64,000 bases of DNA from Pollutimonas sp036675275 (GCA_036675275.1 JAKFFG010000023.1:62001-126000), one strand, 5' to 3'. Positions 42,166 to 51,230 are shown, counted from the first letter of the stretch. Numbers and translations: made by a program. Notes: generated from the sequence alone by a model not told the origin.

Positions 42166-43356
42166 CTAGAACGCGTCGCCAGGCACGCGGATCCATCCCT
42201 CCATCAGTACACGGGCGCTGCGGCTCATCAGCGCTTTTGTGATCGTCCAGTCGCCGTTCTGCTGGCTGGCTTTTGCGCCTACCCGCAAGGTTCCCGAGGG
42301 ATGACCAAAGCGTACCGCATCGCGCTCGCCGCCGCCAGCAGCCAGGTTCACCAGCGTGCCGGGGATGGCGGCTGCGGCGCCAATGGCGACGGCGGCTGTT
42401 CCCATCATGGCATGGTGCAGCTTGCCCATGGACAGGGCGCGCACCAGCAGGTCGATATCGGCAGCGGCAACCTGCTTGCCGCTGGAGGCGACATAAGCAG
42501 CCGGCTTGGCGACGAAGGCGACTTTCGGGGTGTGCTGGCGCTGGGCCGCTTCGTCGATATGCCTGACCAGGCCCATGCGCAATGCGCCATGGGCGCGTAT
42601 GGTTTCGAATTTCGCCAGCGCCTTGGGGTCGCCGTTGATGGCATCCTGCAGCTCGGCGCCGGTATAGCCGATGTCTTCCGCATTGACGAAAATGGTCGGG
42701 ATGCCGGCGTTGATCATAGTGACTTTCAATGTGCCGATGCCGGGTACGTCAAGGTCGTCGACCAGGTTGCCGGTGGGGAACATGGAGCCGCCCGCGCCTT
42801 CTTCATCCGCAGCCGGATCCATGAATTCAAGCTGCACTTCCGCCGCTGGAAAGGTGACGCCGTCAAGCTCGAAGTCTCCTGTTTCCTGCACGGCGCCTTG
42901 GGCGATGGGGACGTGCGCAACGATGGTCTTGCCGATGTTGGCCTGCCAGATGCGTACCGTCGCCATGCCGTCTTGCGGAATGCGGCTGGCCTCCACCAGG
43001 CCGTTGCTGAGCGCGAAGGGCCCCACTGCGGCCGAGAGGTTGCCGCAATTGCCGCTCCAGTCGATGAACGCCTTGTCGATGGAGACCTGGCCAAACAGAT
43101 AGTCGACGTCGTGGTCCGGTTTGCTGCTTTTGGACAGGATGACCGTCTTGCTCGTGCTGGAGGTTGCGCCGCCCATGCCGTCTGTCTGCTTGCCGTAGGG
43201 ATCGGGGCTGCCAATGACGCGCATCAGCAGTGCATCGCGCGCCGGGCCAGGTGCTTGCGCCGGCTCGGGCAGATCCTGCAGGCGAAAGAACACGCCTTTG
43301 CTGGTGCCGCCCCGCATATAGACGGCGGGGACTTTGATCTGGGGTGCGTGTGCCAT
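42166..43356 (-). CDS. prpF: 2-methylaconitate cis-trans isomerase
   Basis: Isomerises the trans-2-methylaconitate product of AcnD to the cis form. 396 residues from the ATG at 43356, preceded by GAGGA. The N-terminus IKVPAVYMRGGTSKGVFF, the WSGNCGNLSAAVGPFAL block and GHPSGTLRVGA near the C-terminus are typical of PrpF (diaminopimelate epimerase-like fold). It lies 17 bp downstream of acnD, its obligate partner. Confidence 0.95.
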   Translation of the reverse strand: MAHAPQIKVPAVYMRGGTSKGVFFRLQDLPEPAQAPGPARDALLMRVIGSPDPYGKQTDGMGGATSSTSKTVILSKSSKPDHDVDYLFGQVSIDKAFIDWSGNCGNLSAAVGPFALSNGLVEASRIPQDGMATVRIWQANIGKTIVAHVPIAQGAVQETGDFELDGVTFPAAEVQLEFMDPAADEEGAGGSMFPTGNLVDDLDVPGIGTLKVTMINAGIPTIFVNAEDIGYTGAELQDAINGDPKALAKFETIRAHGALRMGLVRHIDEAAQRQHTPKVAFVAKPAAYVASSGKQVAAADIDLLVRALSMGKLHHAMMGTAAVAIGAAAAIPGTLVNLAAGGGERDAVRFGHPSGTLRVGAKASQQNGDWTITKALMSRSARVLMEGWIRVPGDAF

Positions 43357-43373
43357 GAAAGGTTCCTCTATGC

Positions 43374-45968
43374 TCAAGCGGTCGCAGTGGATTCCAGGAA
43401 GTCTTGCGCAAAACGCTGCAATACGCCGCCAGCCTCGTAGATGGACACTTCTTCGGCGGTGTCCAGACGACAGGTGACAGGCACCTCGGTACGCTCGCCG
43501 TTCTTGCGATGGATGACCAGCGTAAGCGGCGCCAGCGGGGTGCATTCGCCCACGACATCGAAGGTCTCTGTGCCGTCGATATTCAACGTCTTGCGGTTCT
43601 CGCCTCGCTTGAATTCAAGCGGCAGTACGCCCATGCCTACGAGGTTGGTGCGGTGGATGCGTTCGAAGCCTTCGGCAACGATGGCTTCGACGCCCGCCAA
43701 GCGCACGCCCTTGGCGGCCCAGTCGCGCGAGGAGCCCTGGCCGTAGTCGGCGCCCGCAACGATGATGAGCGGCTGCTTGCGTTCCATGTAGGTTTCGATG
43801 GCCTCCCACATGCGCGATACCTTGCCTTCGGGCTCGATGCGCGCCAGCGAACCCTGCTTGATCTGGCCGTTTTCCTGGACCATTTCATTCAGCAGCTTGG
43901 GGTTTGCGAAGGTGGCGCGCTGCGCGGTGAGATGATCGCCGCGGTGCGTGGCGTAAGAGTTGAAGTCTTCTTCCGGCAAGCCCATCTTGGTCAGGTATTC
44001 GCCGGCGGCGCTGTTCGCCATGATGGCGTTCGACGGAGACAGGTGATCGGTAGTGATGTTGTCGCCCAGCACGGCCAGCGGGCGCATGCCTTTTAGCGTA
44101 CGCTCGCCGGCAAGCGCGCCTTCCCAGTAGGGTGGGCGGCGGATATAAGTGCTGGTCGGCCGCCAATCGTAGAGCGGGCTGAGCTGTTCCTGGCTGTTGA
44201 CGCTGAGCGCGAACATCGGCTCGTAGACCTGGCGGAATTGCTCAGGCTTGACGCTCGCTGCCACGATGGCATCGATTTCTTCATCGGATGGCCAGAGGTC
44301 TTTCAGGGTGACCGGCTTGCCGTCCTTGTCGATGCCCAACACATCTTTTTCGATGTCGAAGCGTATCGTCCCGGCGATGGCATAGGCCACTACCAGTGGA
44401 GGCGAAGCCAGGAATGCCTGCTTGGCGTACGGGTGGATGCGGCCGTCGAAGTTGCGGTTGCCCGACAGCACGGCTGTGGCATACAAATCGCGGTCGATGA
44501 TTTCTTTCTGGATGACTGGGTCCAGCGCGCCGCTCATGCCGTTACAGGTGGTGCAGGCAAAGCCGACAATGCCGAAACCCAGGCTTTCCAGTTCGGGCAG
44601 AAGCTTGGCGTCTTCCAGGTAAAGCTGGACCGCCTTGGATCCCGGCGCCAGCGAGGTCTTGACCCAGGGTTTGCGGGTCAGGCCGCGTGCGTTCGCATTG
44701 CGGGCCAGCAGGCCGGCTGCAATCACGTTGCGCGGATTGCTGGTGTTGGTACAGCTGGTGATCGCGGCAATGATGACCGCGCCGTCCGGCATCAGGCCAG
44801 GCTCGTTTTCCACTTTGCCCGATATGCCGCGCGCTGCGAGTTCGGAAGTCGGTACGCGCCGATGCGGATTCGACGGGCCGGCGATATTGCGTACTACGGT
44901 CGACAGGTCGAACCTGAGCACGCGCTCGTATTCGGCGTTCTTCAGGCTGTCGGCCCACAGGCCGGCCTGCTTGGCATAGGTTTCAACGAGCTTGACTTGT
45001 TCATCGTCGCGGCCGGTGAGTTTCAGGTAATCGATGGTCTGCTGGTCGATGTAGAACATCGCGGCAGTGGCGCCGTATTCCGGCGTCATGTTGGAAATCG
45101 TCGCCCGATCGCCCAGGGTAAGGCGGGCAGCCCCTTCGCCATAGAACTCCAGGTATGACGAGACGACTTTTTCGTTACGCAAAAATTCGGTCAACGCCAG
45201 CACCAGGTCGGTGGCCGTGGAGCCCGGCCGCAGCTTGCCTGTCAGTTCGACGCCGATGATATCGGGCAGGCGCATCCAGGATGCGCGGCCGAGCATCACG
45301 CTCTCCGCTTCCAGGCCGCCCACGCCGATGGCGATCACGCCCAGCGCATCGACGTGCGGGGTGTGGCTATCGGTGCCGACCAGGGTATCCGGATAGGCGA
45401 CGCCGTCGCGTGCATGCACCACCGGCGACATCCGCTCCAGGTTGATCTGGTGCATGATGCCGTTGCCTGGCGGGATCACGTCTACATTCTTGAATGTCTT
45501 CTTGGTCCAGTTGATGAAATGGAAGCGATCGTCATTGCGGCGATCTTCGATGGCCCGATTCTTGGCGAATGCATCTTTCTCGAAACCGCCGTGCTCGACC
45601 GCCAGCGAATGGTCGACGATCAGTTGCGTGGGCACTGCCGGGTTGACCAGTGAGGGGTCGCCGCCTTTTGCCGCAATGGCGTCGCGCAGGCCTGCCAGGT
45701 CGACCAGCGCAGTCTGGCCCAGGATGTCATGGCAGACCACGCGCGCCGGAAACCATGGAAAGTCCAGATCGCGCTTGCGCTCGATAAGCTGCCTGAGGGA
45801 AGCAGTCAGCGTGGCAGGATCGCAACGGCGCACCAGGTTTTCGGCCAGTACGCGCGACGTATACGGGAGCTTGTCATAAGCGCCGGGTTCGATGGCGTCG
45901 ACTGCCGCCTTTGCGTCGAAGTAGTCGAGTCTTGTGCCGGGCAGGGGTTTGCGATTTGCTGTATTCAT
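43374..45968 (-). CDS. acnD: Fe/S-dependent 2-methylcitrate dehydratase
   Basis: An aconitase A-like enzyme of the methylcitrate cycle, 864 residues. Fe-S ligands lie in AITSCTNTSNPRNVI and GFACTTCNGMSG. DYLKLTGRDDEQVKLVETYAKQAGL and the swivel domain YGQGSSRDWAAKGVRLAGVEAIVAEGFERIHRTNLVGMGVLPL are standard. The context with prpF downstream and prpC upstream separates it from AcnA. The 89-bp gap after prpC holds a strong short hairpin. Confidence 0.95.
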   Translation of the reverse strand: MNTANRKPLPGTRLDYFDAKAAVDAIEPGAYDKLPYTSRVLAENLVRRCDPATLTASLRQLIERKRDLDFPWFPARVVCHDILGQTALVDLAGLRDAIAAKGGDPSLVNPAVPTQLIVDHSLAVEHGGFEKDAFAKNRAIEDRRNDDRFHFINWTKKTFKNVDVIPPGNGIMHQINLERMSPVVHARDGVAYPDTLVGTDSHTPHVDALGVIAIGVGGLEAESVMLGRASWMRLPDIIGVELTGKLRPGSTATDLVLALTEFLRNEKVVSSYLEFYGEGAARLTLGDRATISNMTPEYGATAAMFYIDQQTIDYLKLTGRDDEQVKLVETYAKQAGLWADSLKNAEYERVLRFDLSTVVRNIAGPSNPHRRVPTSELAARGISGKVENEPGLMPDGAVIIAAITSCTNTSNPRNVIAAGLLARNANARGLTRKPWVKTSLAPGSKAVQLYLEDAKLLPELESLGFGIVGFACTTCNGMSGALDPVIQKEIIDRDLYATAVLSGNRNFDGRIHPYAKQAFLASPPLVVAYAIAGTIRFDIEKDVLGIDKDGKPVTLKDLWPSDEEIDAIVAASVKPEQFRQVYEPMFALSVNSQEQLSPLYDWRPTSTYIRRPPYWEGALAGERTLKGMRPLAVLGDNITTDHLSPSNAIMANSAAGEYLTKMGLPEEDFNSYATHRGDHLTAQRATFANPKLLNEMVQENGQIKQGSLARIEPEGKVSRMWEAIETYMERKQPLIIVAGADYGQGSSRDWAAKGVRLAGVEAIVAEGFERIHRTNLVGMGVLPLEFKRGENRKTLNIDGTETFDVVGECTPLAPLTLVIHRKNGERTEVPVTCRLDTAEEVSIYEAGGVLQRFAQDFLESTATA

Positions 45969-46020
45969 GGCATCCGGAAGATGAGATGTGATGTCCAGAG
46001 GGCGTGCGGAGGCGGAGAAC

Positions 46021-46041
46021 AGCCGGGCATGATGCCCGGCT
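46021..46041. other. hairpin between prpC and acnD
   Basis: AGCCGGGCA and TGCCCGGCT form a 9-bp perfect stem with a 3-base loop in the 89-bp prpC-acnD gap, 16 bp after the prpC stop. No T run follows on the minus strand. It probably stabilises the prpBC message or marks a processing point. Confidence 0.55.
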
Positions 46042-46057
46042 TATGCTTCTGTCGCGA

Positions 46058-47221
46058 TCAACGCTTGGCGAGCGGGACGAAGGTTTGATCTTCGGGTCCG
46101 ACGTAGTTGGCCGTCGGTCGGATGATCTTGTTGTCGGCGCGCTGTTCAAGAATATGCGCAGACCAGCCGGCGGTGCGGGCAATCACGAACAGCGGTGTGA
46201 ACATCGCCGTGGGCACGCCCATCATGTGATAGGAAACGGCCGAGAACCAGTCCAGATTCGGGAACATTTTCTTGGCATCCCACATGACTGTTTCAAGTCG
46301 TTCGGCAATGTCGAACATCTTCATATTGCCTTGTTTCTTGGACAGCTTGCGCGATACTTCCTTGATTACTTTATTGCGCGGATCGGAAACGGTATACACC
46401 GGATGGCCAAACCCGATAATGACTTCTTTGTTTTCGACGCGGCGGCGGATGTCGGCTTCGGCCTCATCAGGCGAGTCGTATCGTTTCTGGACTTCGAATG
46501 CGACTTCATTGGCTCCCCCGTGCTTGGGCCCGCGCAACGCCCCGATACCGCCGGCAATGGCGGAATACATGTCGGAGCCCGTGCCGGCAATAACGCGGCT
46601 GGCAAAGGTGGATGCGTTGAATTCGTGCTCGGCGTACAGATTCAGGGAAGTGTGCATGGCCCGGACCCATTCCGCGCTGGGCTCAGTGCCGTGCAGCAAG
46701 TGCAGGAAATGCCCGCCGATGCTGTCATCGTCGGTTTGCACATCGATGAAGCGGCCGTTATGGCTGAAGTGATACCAGTACAGAAGGGCGGAGCCCAGAT
46801 TCGCGATCAGGCGGTCCGCGATGTCGCGCGCGTCGGGGACATTGTGGTCGTCTTTCTCGGGCAGGACGCAGCCAAGCACCGACACAGCCGTGCGCATGAC
46901 ATCCATGGGATGGCTGGCCGCCGGCAGGGCTTCCAGCGCGCTTTGCAGCGCGGCGGGCAGTCCACGCAGGCTGCGCAGTTTTTCCTTGTAGGCTTTGAGT
47001 TCAGCCTTCGTGGGCAGCTTGCCGTGTATCAGCAAGTGCGCAACTTCTTCGAACTCGCTGGTTTCAGCGATATCGAGAATGTCATAGCCGCGATAGTGCA
47101 GATCGTTGCCGCTGCGTCCGACCGTGCACAGGGCGGTATTGCCTGCAACCACGCCCGACAGGGCAACGGATTTCTTGGGCTTAGGGCCGGGCTTGTTATC
47201 TTTGATCTCGTTTGTAGCCAT
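46058..47221 (-). CDS. prpC: 2-methylcitrate synthase
   Basis: Condenses propionyl-CoA with oxaloacetate. 387 residues, the short citrate-synthase type, against 435 for the gltA product 7 kb away. Active-site blocks: LYAEHEFNASTFASRVIAGTGSDMYSAIAGGIGALRGPKHGGANE and IGFGHPVYTVSDPRNKVIKEVS (catalytic His). The P-V-Y in that motif, where GltA has R-V-Y, is typical of PrpC. It lies 18 bp after prpB. Confidence 0.95.
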   Translation of the reverse strand: MATNEIKDNKPGPKPKKSVALSGVVAGNTALCTVGRSGNDLHYRGYDILDIAETSEFEEVAHLLIHGKLPTKAELKAYKEKLRSLRGLPAALQSALEALPAASHPMDVMRTAVSVLGCVLPEKDDHNVPDARDIADRLIANLGSALLYWYHFSHNGRFIDVQTDDDSIGGHFLHLLHGTEPSAEWVRAMHTSLNLYAEHEFNASTFASRVIAGTGSDMYSAIAGGIGALRGPKHGGANEVAFEVQKRYDSPDEAEADIRRRVENKEVIIGFGHPVYTVSDPRNKVIKEVSRKLSKKQGNMKMFDIAERLETVMWDAKKMFPNLDWFSAVSYHMMGVPTAMFTPLFVIARTAGWSAHILEQRADNKIIRPTANYVGPEDQTFVPLAKR

Positions 47222-47239
47222 GTCTCAACTCCTGGAAGG

Positions 47240-48133
47240 TTATTTCGATTTGCCTTGCTGAAATAGCGCGTCTAGTCGGGATTCGAACTCGTGATAGCCG
47301 ATGCGGTCATAGAGTTCTTCGCGGGTTTGCATGATGTCGATGACATTCTTCTGGTGACCGTCCTTGCGTATTGCCGTGTATACCGATTCGGCGGCCTTGT
47401 TCATCGCGCGGAATGCCGATAGCGGGTAGAGCACCATGCCCACGCCCGCTGAGGCCAGCTCGTCGACGCTGAACAGCGGCGTCTGGCCGAACTCAGTGAT
47501 ATTGGCCAGCACGGGTACGTTCAATGCCTTGGTAAAGCGTTCATAGGTGGCAAGGTCGTACGAGGCTTCAGCGAAAATGGCATCGGCACCGGCTTCAACG
47601 CAAGCCACGGCGCGTTCCAGCGCGGCGTCCACGCCGTCGACCGCGATGGCGTCGGTTCTGGCAATAATGAAGAAGTCGCTGTCTGTGCGGGCGTCGACGG
47701 CAGCCTTGACGCGATCGGCCATTTCCTGCGTTGTGACGATTTCCTTGCCTGGCCGGTGGCCGCAACGCTTTGCACCGACCTGGTCTTCAATGTGGCAGGC
47801 GGCTGCGCCGAACTTGATCAGGCTTTTTACGGTGCGGCCAATGTTGAAGGCGGACGGCCCGAAGCCGGTGTCGATATCGACGAGCAGGGGCAGGTCGCAC
47901 ACATCGGTAATGCGGCGCACGTCGGTCAGCACGTCATCCAGCGTGTTGATGCCCAGATCGGGCAAGCCCAGCGAGCCGGCGGCAACGCCGCCGCCGGAAA
48001 GGTAGATGGCCCGGTAGCCGGCGCGCTTGGCCAACAAGGCATGATTGGCGTTGATCGCACCTATGATCTGCAAGGGCTGTTCTTCTTTTAGTGCCTGGCG
48101 AAACAGGGCGCCGGGCGAGGCAGGTCGGGTCAT
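47240..48133 (-). CDS. prpB: 2-methylisocitrate lyase
   Basis: Cleaves 2-methylisocitrate to pyruvate and succinate, completing the methylcitrate cycle. 297 residues, isocitrate lyase/PEP mutase superfamily. YLSGGGVAAGSLGLPDLG, VDIDTGFG (metal site) and GAKRCGHRPGK with catalytic Cys124 are clear. The ATG at 48133 has GGAG 8 bases upstream; the frame is open 21 more codons. It opens the prp operon. No prpR or GntR-type prp regulator is adjacent. Confidence 0.95.
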   Translation of the reverse strand: MTRPASPGALFRQALKEEQPLQIIGAINANHALLAKRAGYRAIYLSGGGVAAGSLGLPDLGINTLDDVLTDVRRITDVCDLPLLVDIDTGFGPSAFNIGRTVKSLIKFGAAACHIEDQVGAKRCGHRPGKEIVTTQEMADRVKAAVDARTDSDFFIIARTDAIAVDGVDAALERAVACVEAGADAIFAEASYDLATYERFTKALNVPVLANITEFGQTPLFSVDELASAGVGMVLYPLSAFRAMNKAAESVYTAIRKDGHQKNVIDIMQTREELYDRIGYHEFESRLDALFQQGKSK

Positions 48134-48192
48134 CGGGATCTCCGAAAATGGCTGCGTCGTGGGCAGATGCCCAGACTCTAATGTATTGGCTG

Positions 48193-48212
48193 CCACGAGA
48201 CTGTCTTCGTGG
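48193..48212. promoter_or_regulatory. dyad in the prp promoter region
   Basis: CCACGA-N8-TCGTGG lies 60 bp before the prpB start, within the 119 bp between the mdh terminator and prpB that must contain the prp promoter. It could be a regulator site; nothing else supports this. Confidence 0.35.
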
Positions 48213-48249
48213 GGACAAAGTACCGGATACGCGTCGGGGCATATCTCGA

Positions 48250-48278
48250 AAACAAGGCCCGGATCGCCGAGCCTTGTC
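48250..48278 (-). terminator. rho-independent terminator of mdh
   Basis: On the minus strand ACAAGGCTCGG and CCGGGCCTTGT form an 11-bp stem with one G-T pair and a 4-base loop, followed by TTT. It begins 9 bp after the mdh stop and separates mdh from the prp operon. Confidence 0.75.
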
Positions 48279-48287
48279 TGTGCCGCA

Positions 48288-49277
48288 TTACTTCAACAGG
48301 TCTTGCACGCCGTCGCGCTCTTCGAGCAGCTCGTTCAGCGTGAAGTCCATGCGTTCGCGCGAGAAAGCGTCGATTTCCAGGCCTTCGACGCGTGTGTATT
48401 CGCCGTTGGCCGTGGTTACCGGCACGCCGTAGATGATGCCTTCGGGGATACCGTAGGATCCGTCGGAAGGGATGCCCATGGTGACCCACTTGCCGTTCGA
48501 GCCCAGCACCCAGTCGCGGATGTGGTCGATGGCGGCATTGGCGGCCGAGGCAGCCGATGACAGGCCGCGCGCTTCAATGATGGCGCCGCCGCGTTTTCCG
48601 ACAGTTGGAATGAATGTGTCGCGATTCCAGGCTTCGTCGTTGATGATGCCTTGCAGGCTTTCGCCGCCGACCGTGGCGAAGCGGGTATCGGGATACATGG
48701 TGGGCGAATGGTTGCCCCAGACTATCAGCTTTTCGATGTCGGCGACCGGCTTGCCCGACTTGGCGGCCAATTGCGACAGCGCGCGGTTGTGGTCCAGGCG
48801 CAGCATGGCGGTAAAGTTCTTGGCCGGAAGATCGGGTGCCGACTTCATGGCAATGTAGGCGTTGGTATTGGCGGGATTGCCTACAACCAGCACTTTTACA
48901 TTGCGGCTGGCGACGTCGTTCAGTGCCTTGCCCTGGGCCGTGAATATCTGGGCATTGACGTGCAACAAGTCTTTGCGCTCCATGCCGGGCCCGCGGGGGC
49001 GTGCGCCGACCAGCAGGGCGACATCGACGTCCTTGAACGCTTCGCGTGCATCGCTGTGCGCGCTCATGCCTGCCAACAAGGGAAAGGCGCAATCGTCAAG
49101 CTCCATCATGACGCCTTTGAGCGCCTTCTGGGCTTTCTCGTCAGGAATCTCAAGCAGCTGAAGGATGACGGGCTGGTCTTTGCCGAGCATTTCGCCTGAG
49201 GCGATGCGGAACAGCAGGGCGTAACCGATCTGGCCGGCAGCGCCGGTGACGGCGACACGCATGGCGGGTTTGGACAT
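48288..49277 (-). CDS. mdh: malate dehydrogenase
   Basis: NAD-dependent oxidation of malate to oxaloacetate. 329 residues of the cytosolic-type group common in betaproteobacteria. VAVTGAAGQIGYALLFRIASG is the Rossmann start, VLVVGNPANTNAYIAM and LRLDHNRALSQLAAKSG carry the substrate-binding Arg and Asp, and VWGNHSPTMYPD holds the catalytic His. The ATG at 49277 follows GGGAG. It is transcribed away from the GntR-type gene across a 293-bp region containing the shared palindrome. Confidence 0.96.
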   Translation of the reverse strand: MSKPAMRVAVTGAAGQIGYALLFRIASGEMLGKDQPVILQLLEIPDEKAQKALKGVMMELDDCAFPLLAGMSAHSDAREAFKDVDVALLVGARPRGPGMERKDLLHVNAQIFTAQGKALNDVASRNVKVLVVGNPANTNAYIAMKSAPDLPAKNFTAMLRLDHNRALSQLAAKSGKPVADIEKLIVWGNHSPTMYPDTRFATVGGESLQGIINDEAWNRDTFIPTVGKRGGAIIEARGLSSAASAANAAIDHIRDWVLGSNGKWVTMGIPSDGSYGIPEGIIYGVPVTTANGEYTRVEGLEIDAFSRERMDFTLNELLEERDGVQDLLK

Positions 49278-49446
49278 GAACAATCTCCCGTAGATAGTAG
49301 GAATGAATAGGTACAGACAATGACAGTGTAGTGCTTTCGGATGCCTGTACGCGAGGCATGACAGGCATGGCATGCAAGCGCAACTATAGCGGGCGCGCAC
49401 GCAGCGGCAGCATGCTAGATTATCTAAAAACAATGGGTCCGTCAAT

Positions 49447-49469
49447 TGTCTTATATCTTATATAAGACA
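49447..49469. promoter_or_regulatory. GntR-type operator between mdh and gntR
   Basis: TGTCTTATA-N5-TATAAGACA, identical in arms and spacer to the site upstream of acnB (39755-39777). It lies 170 bp before mdh and 102 bp before the GntR-type start, so it can serve both divergent promoters. A single half-site TGTCTTAT also touches the regulator start codon at 49565-49572. Confidence 0.78.
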
Positions 49470-49570
49470 GAAGAGTGTTAGACAGAAAGCGCCAGGCATG
49501 CGAAAATAGCGGGCGCCCCTTGAAAGATTTCAACGCCTCGCCAAACCTCACGCGAACCTGCCCTTGTCTT

Positions 49571-50341
49571 ATGTCCAATAGTCCGCCAACTGATCGAGCC
49601 TCAGACGCTGATCGCTCTGCAAGCAGCGCGGCCTTCAGTCCCTTGTATCAGCAGATCAAGGGCTTGCTGCTGCAAAGCCTGGACCGGGGCGAATGGAAGC
49701 CGGGCGAAGCCATACCAAGCGAACTCGAGCTCGCCGGCCGTTTCCAGGTCAGCCAGGGCACGGTGCGCAAAGCCATCGACGAACTCGCGGCCGACAATCT
49801 GCTGCTGCGCCGACAGGGCAAGGGCACCTTCGTGGCAACGCACCACGAAGCCAAAGTGCGGTTCAGGTTCCTGCGGCTCACACCCGACGACGCCAAACAG
49901 TCTCTATCCGGTAGTCAGGTCCTCGACTGCCGTCGCGTCAAGGCGCCCTCCGACATCGCCGCCTTGCTCGATTTGCGCACGTCCGACATCGTGGTCAATA
50001 TCCGGCGTTTACTGTCGTTCGACCAAATTCCGACCATACTCGACGACATCTGGTTGCCGGGTGCCGTATTCCGCGGGCTTACCGCCGATTCATTGGGCCG
50101 TTACCGCGGCCCTCTGTATGCGCTGTTCGAATCGGAATTCGGTGTAAGCATGGTGCGGGCAGAAGAGAAAATACGGGCCGTCTCGGCCTCCGAAGATCAG
50201 GCCGGCTTGCTGCAGATTGCCGCCGCCAGTCCTTTGTTGCAAGTCGAACGAGTGTCTTATACCTATGGGGATAGGCCCATGGAAGTGCGCAGGGGGTTGT
50301 ACGTAACAGAACGATTCCATTACAAGAACAGTTTGAATTGA
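49571..50341 (+). CDS. GntR-family regulator, HutC/UTRA subfamily, predicted TCA-cycle regulator
   Basis: About 256 residues. The winged helix-turn-helix reads PLYQQIKGLLLQSLDRGEWKPGEAIPSELELAGRFQVSQGTVRKAIDELAADNLLLRRQGKGTFVA, followed by a UTRA ligand domain (RRLLSFDQIPTILDDIWLPGAVF, LLQVERVSYTYGDRPMEVRRGLYVTERF). The ATG at 49571 is chosen because the preceding frame looks non-coding. It is followed by sdhCDAB-sdhE-gltA on the same strand after 95 bp and is divergent from mdh. The palindrome upstream, repeated before acnB, makes autoregulation and control of mdh and acnB likely. The ligand is probably a carboxylic acid. Confidence 0.88.
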   Translation: MSNSPPTDRASDADRSASSAAFSPLYQQIKGLLLQSLDRGEWKPGEAIPSELELAGRFQVSQGTVRKAIDELAADNLLLRRQGKGTFVATHHEAKVRFRFLRLTPDDAKQSLSGSQVLDCRRVKAPSDIAALLDLRTSDIVVNIRRLLSFDQIPTILDDIWLPGAVFRGLTADSLGRYRGPLYALFESEFGVSMVRAEEKIRAVSASEDQAGLLQIAAASPLLQVERVSYTYGDRPMEVRRGLYVTERFHYKNSLN

Positions 50342-50436
50342 TTAAGTTTTTTTGTCCATTTGGTAGAGCGTCTCCAAATAGGCGAAAATACCAGTAGCTC
50401 TTTGCAATAAATTAATTGTTATAACTCGAGGCCGTC

Positions 50437-50850
50437 ATGTCCGATTCAGCTTCAAAGCCACGTCCGCAGTTTCGCAACCTAAGCATTCCGCAGATCATGA
50501 GCTATCGCCTGCCATTGGCAGGAAAAACGTCAATTTTGCACCGCATCAGCGGCGCATTGTTGTTCCTCTGTCTACCATTGGTCATCTTGCCGCTTTTCGC
50601 GCTCAGCGTGACCTCTCCCGAAAGCTATGCAAGCATCCAGTCCTGGGTCGCCAATCCATTGTGCAAACTGGTCCTGCTGGCCCTCATCTGGGGTTACTTG
50701 CATCACTTCTGTGCCGGCATCCGCTATCTGGTGATTGATCTGCATATTGCCAATGACAAGCATTCGGCCCAGAAAACAGCCGGTGTGGTCATCGGAGTCA
50801 GCCTGGCGCTGACCGTCGTCTTTGGTCTTAAACTGTTTGGGGTGTGGTAA
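50437..50850 (+). CDS. sdhC: succinate dehydrogenase cytochrome b556 subunit
   Basis: Membrane anchor of complex II, 137 residues. RPQFRNLSIPQIMSYRLPLAGKTSILHRISGALLFL is the SdhC start with the quinone-site Ser/Arg region, and HHFCAGIRYLVIDLH contains the haem-ligand His. Three membrane helices. It is the first gene of the sdhCDAB-sdhE-gltA operon. The 95-bp leader is AT-rich with possible -10 sequences (TATAAC at 50420) but no confident promoter. Confidence 0.95.
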   Translation: MSDSASKPRPQFRNLSIPQIMSYRLPLAGKTSILHRISGALLFLCLPLVILPLFALSVTSPESYASIQSWVANPLCKLVLLALIWGYLHHFCAGIRYLVIDLHIANDKHSAQKTAGVVIGVSLALTVVFGLKLFGVW

Positions 50851-51230
50851 TGACTCAAGAACGTCTCGGCACGAAACGCCTGGTGGTTGGTGCCCATTAC
50901 GGCACCATGGACTTCATCGTCCAACGCGTTACCGCCATCATAATGGCCATCTATACGCTGGTGCTTTTTTTCGGAATTGTTTTCACGTCTGAAATGAATT
51001 TCGAAAGCTGGCGCCATCTTTTCACCTTTGCATGGTTCGGAATGCCCGTAGGCGCCTTGCTGGCCACGCTGGCATTCCTGTCGCTGGCCTGGCATGCATG
51101 GATAGGCGTGCGCGACATCTGGATGGATTACGTCCGGTCTGCGGGCCTGCGCTTGTTCCTGCAAGTGCTGACCATCCTGTGGCTGGTCGGCTCTGTCGTA
51201 TTCTTTGCAAAAATTCTCTGGAGCTTATAA
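50850..51230 (+). CDS. sdhD: succinate dehydrogenase membrane anchor subunit
   Basis: 126 residues, three membrane helices. The N-terminus KRLVVGAHYGTMDFIVQRVTAIIMAIYTLVL and SLAWHAWIGVRDIWMDYV (haem-ligand His and quinone-site region) are typical. The start codon overlaps the sdhC stop (TAATG). Confidence 0.94.
   Translation: MTQERLGTKRLVVGAHYGTMDFIVQRVTAIIMAIYTLVLFFGIVFTSEMNFESWRHLFTFAWFGMPVGALLATLAFLSLAWHAWIGVRDIWMDYVRSAGLRLFLQVLTILWLVGSVVFFAKILWSL

Noticed and set aside
43374..45968. Housekeeping aconitase A
   Set aside because: Sequence is aconitase A-like, but position between prpC and prpF identifies AcnD; acnB supplies aconitase.
49565..49572. Third copy of the GntR-type operator at the regulator start codon
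   Set aside because: Only a single TGTCTTAT half-site is present and the facing arm is missing, so chance is a sufficient explanation.
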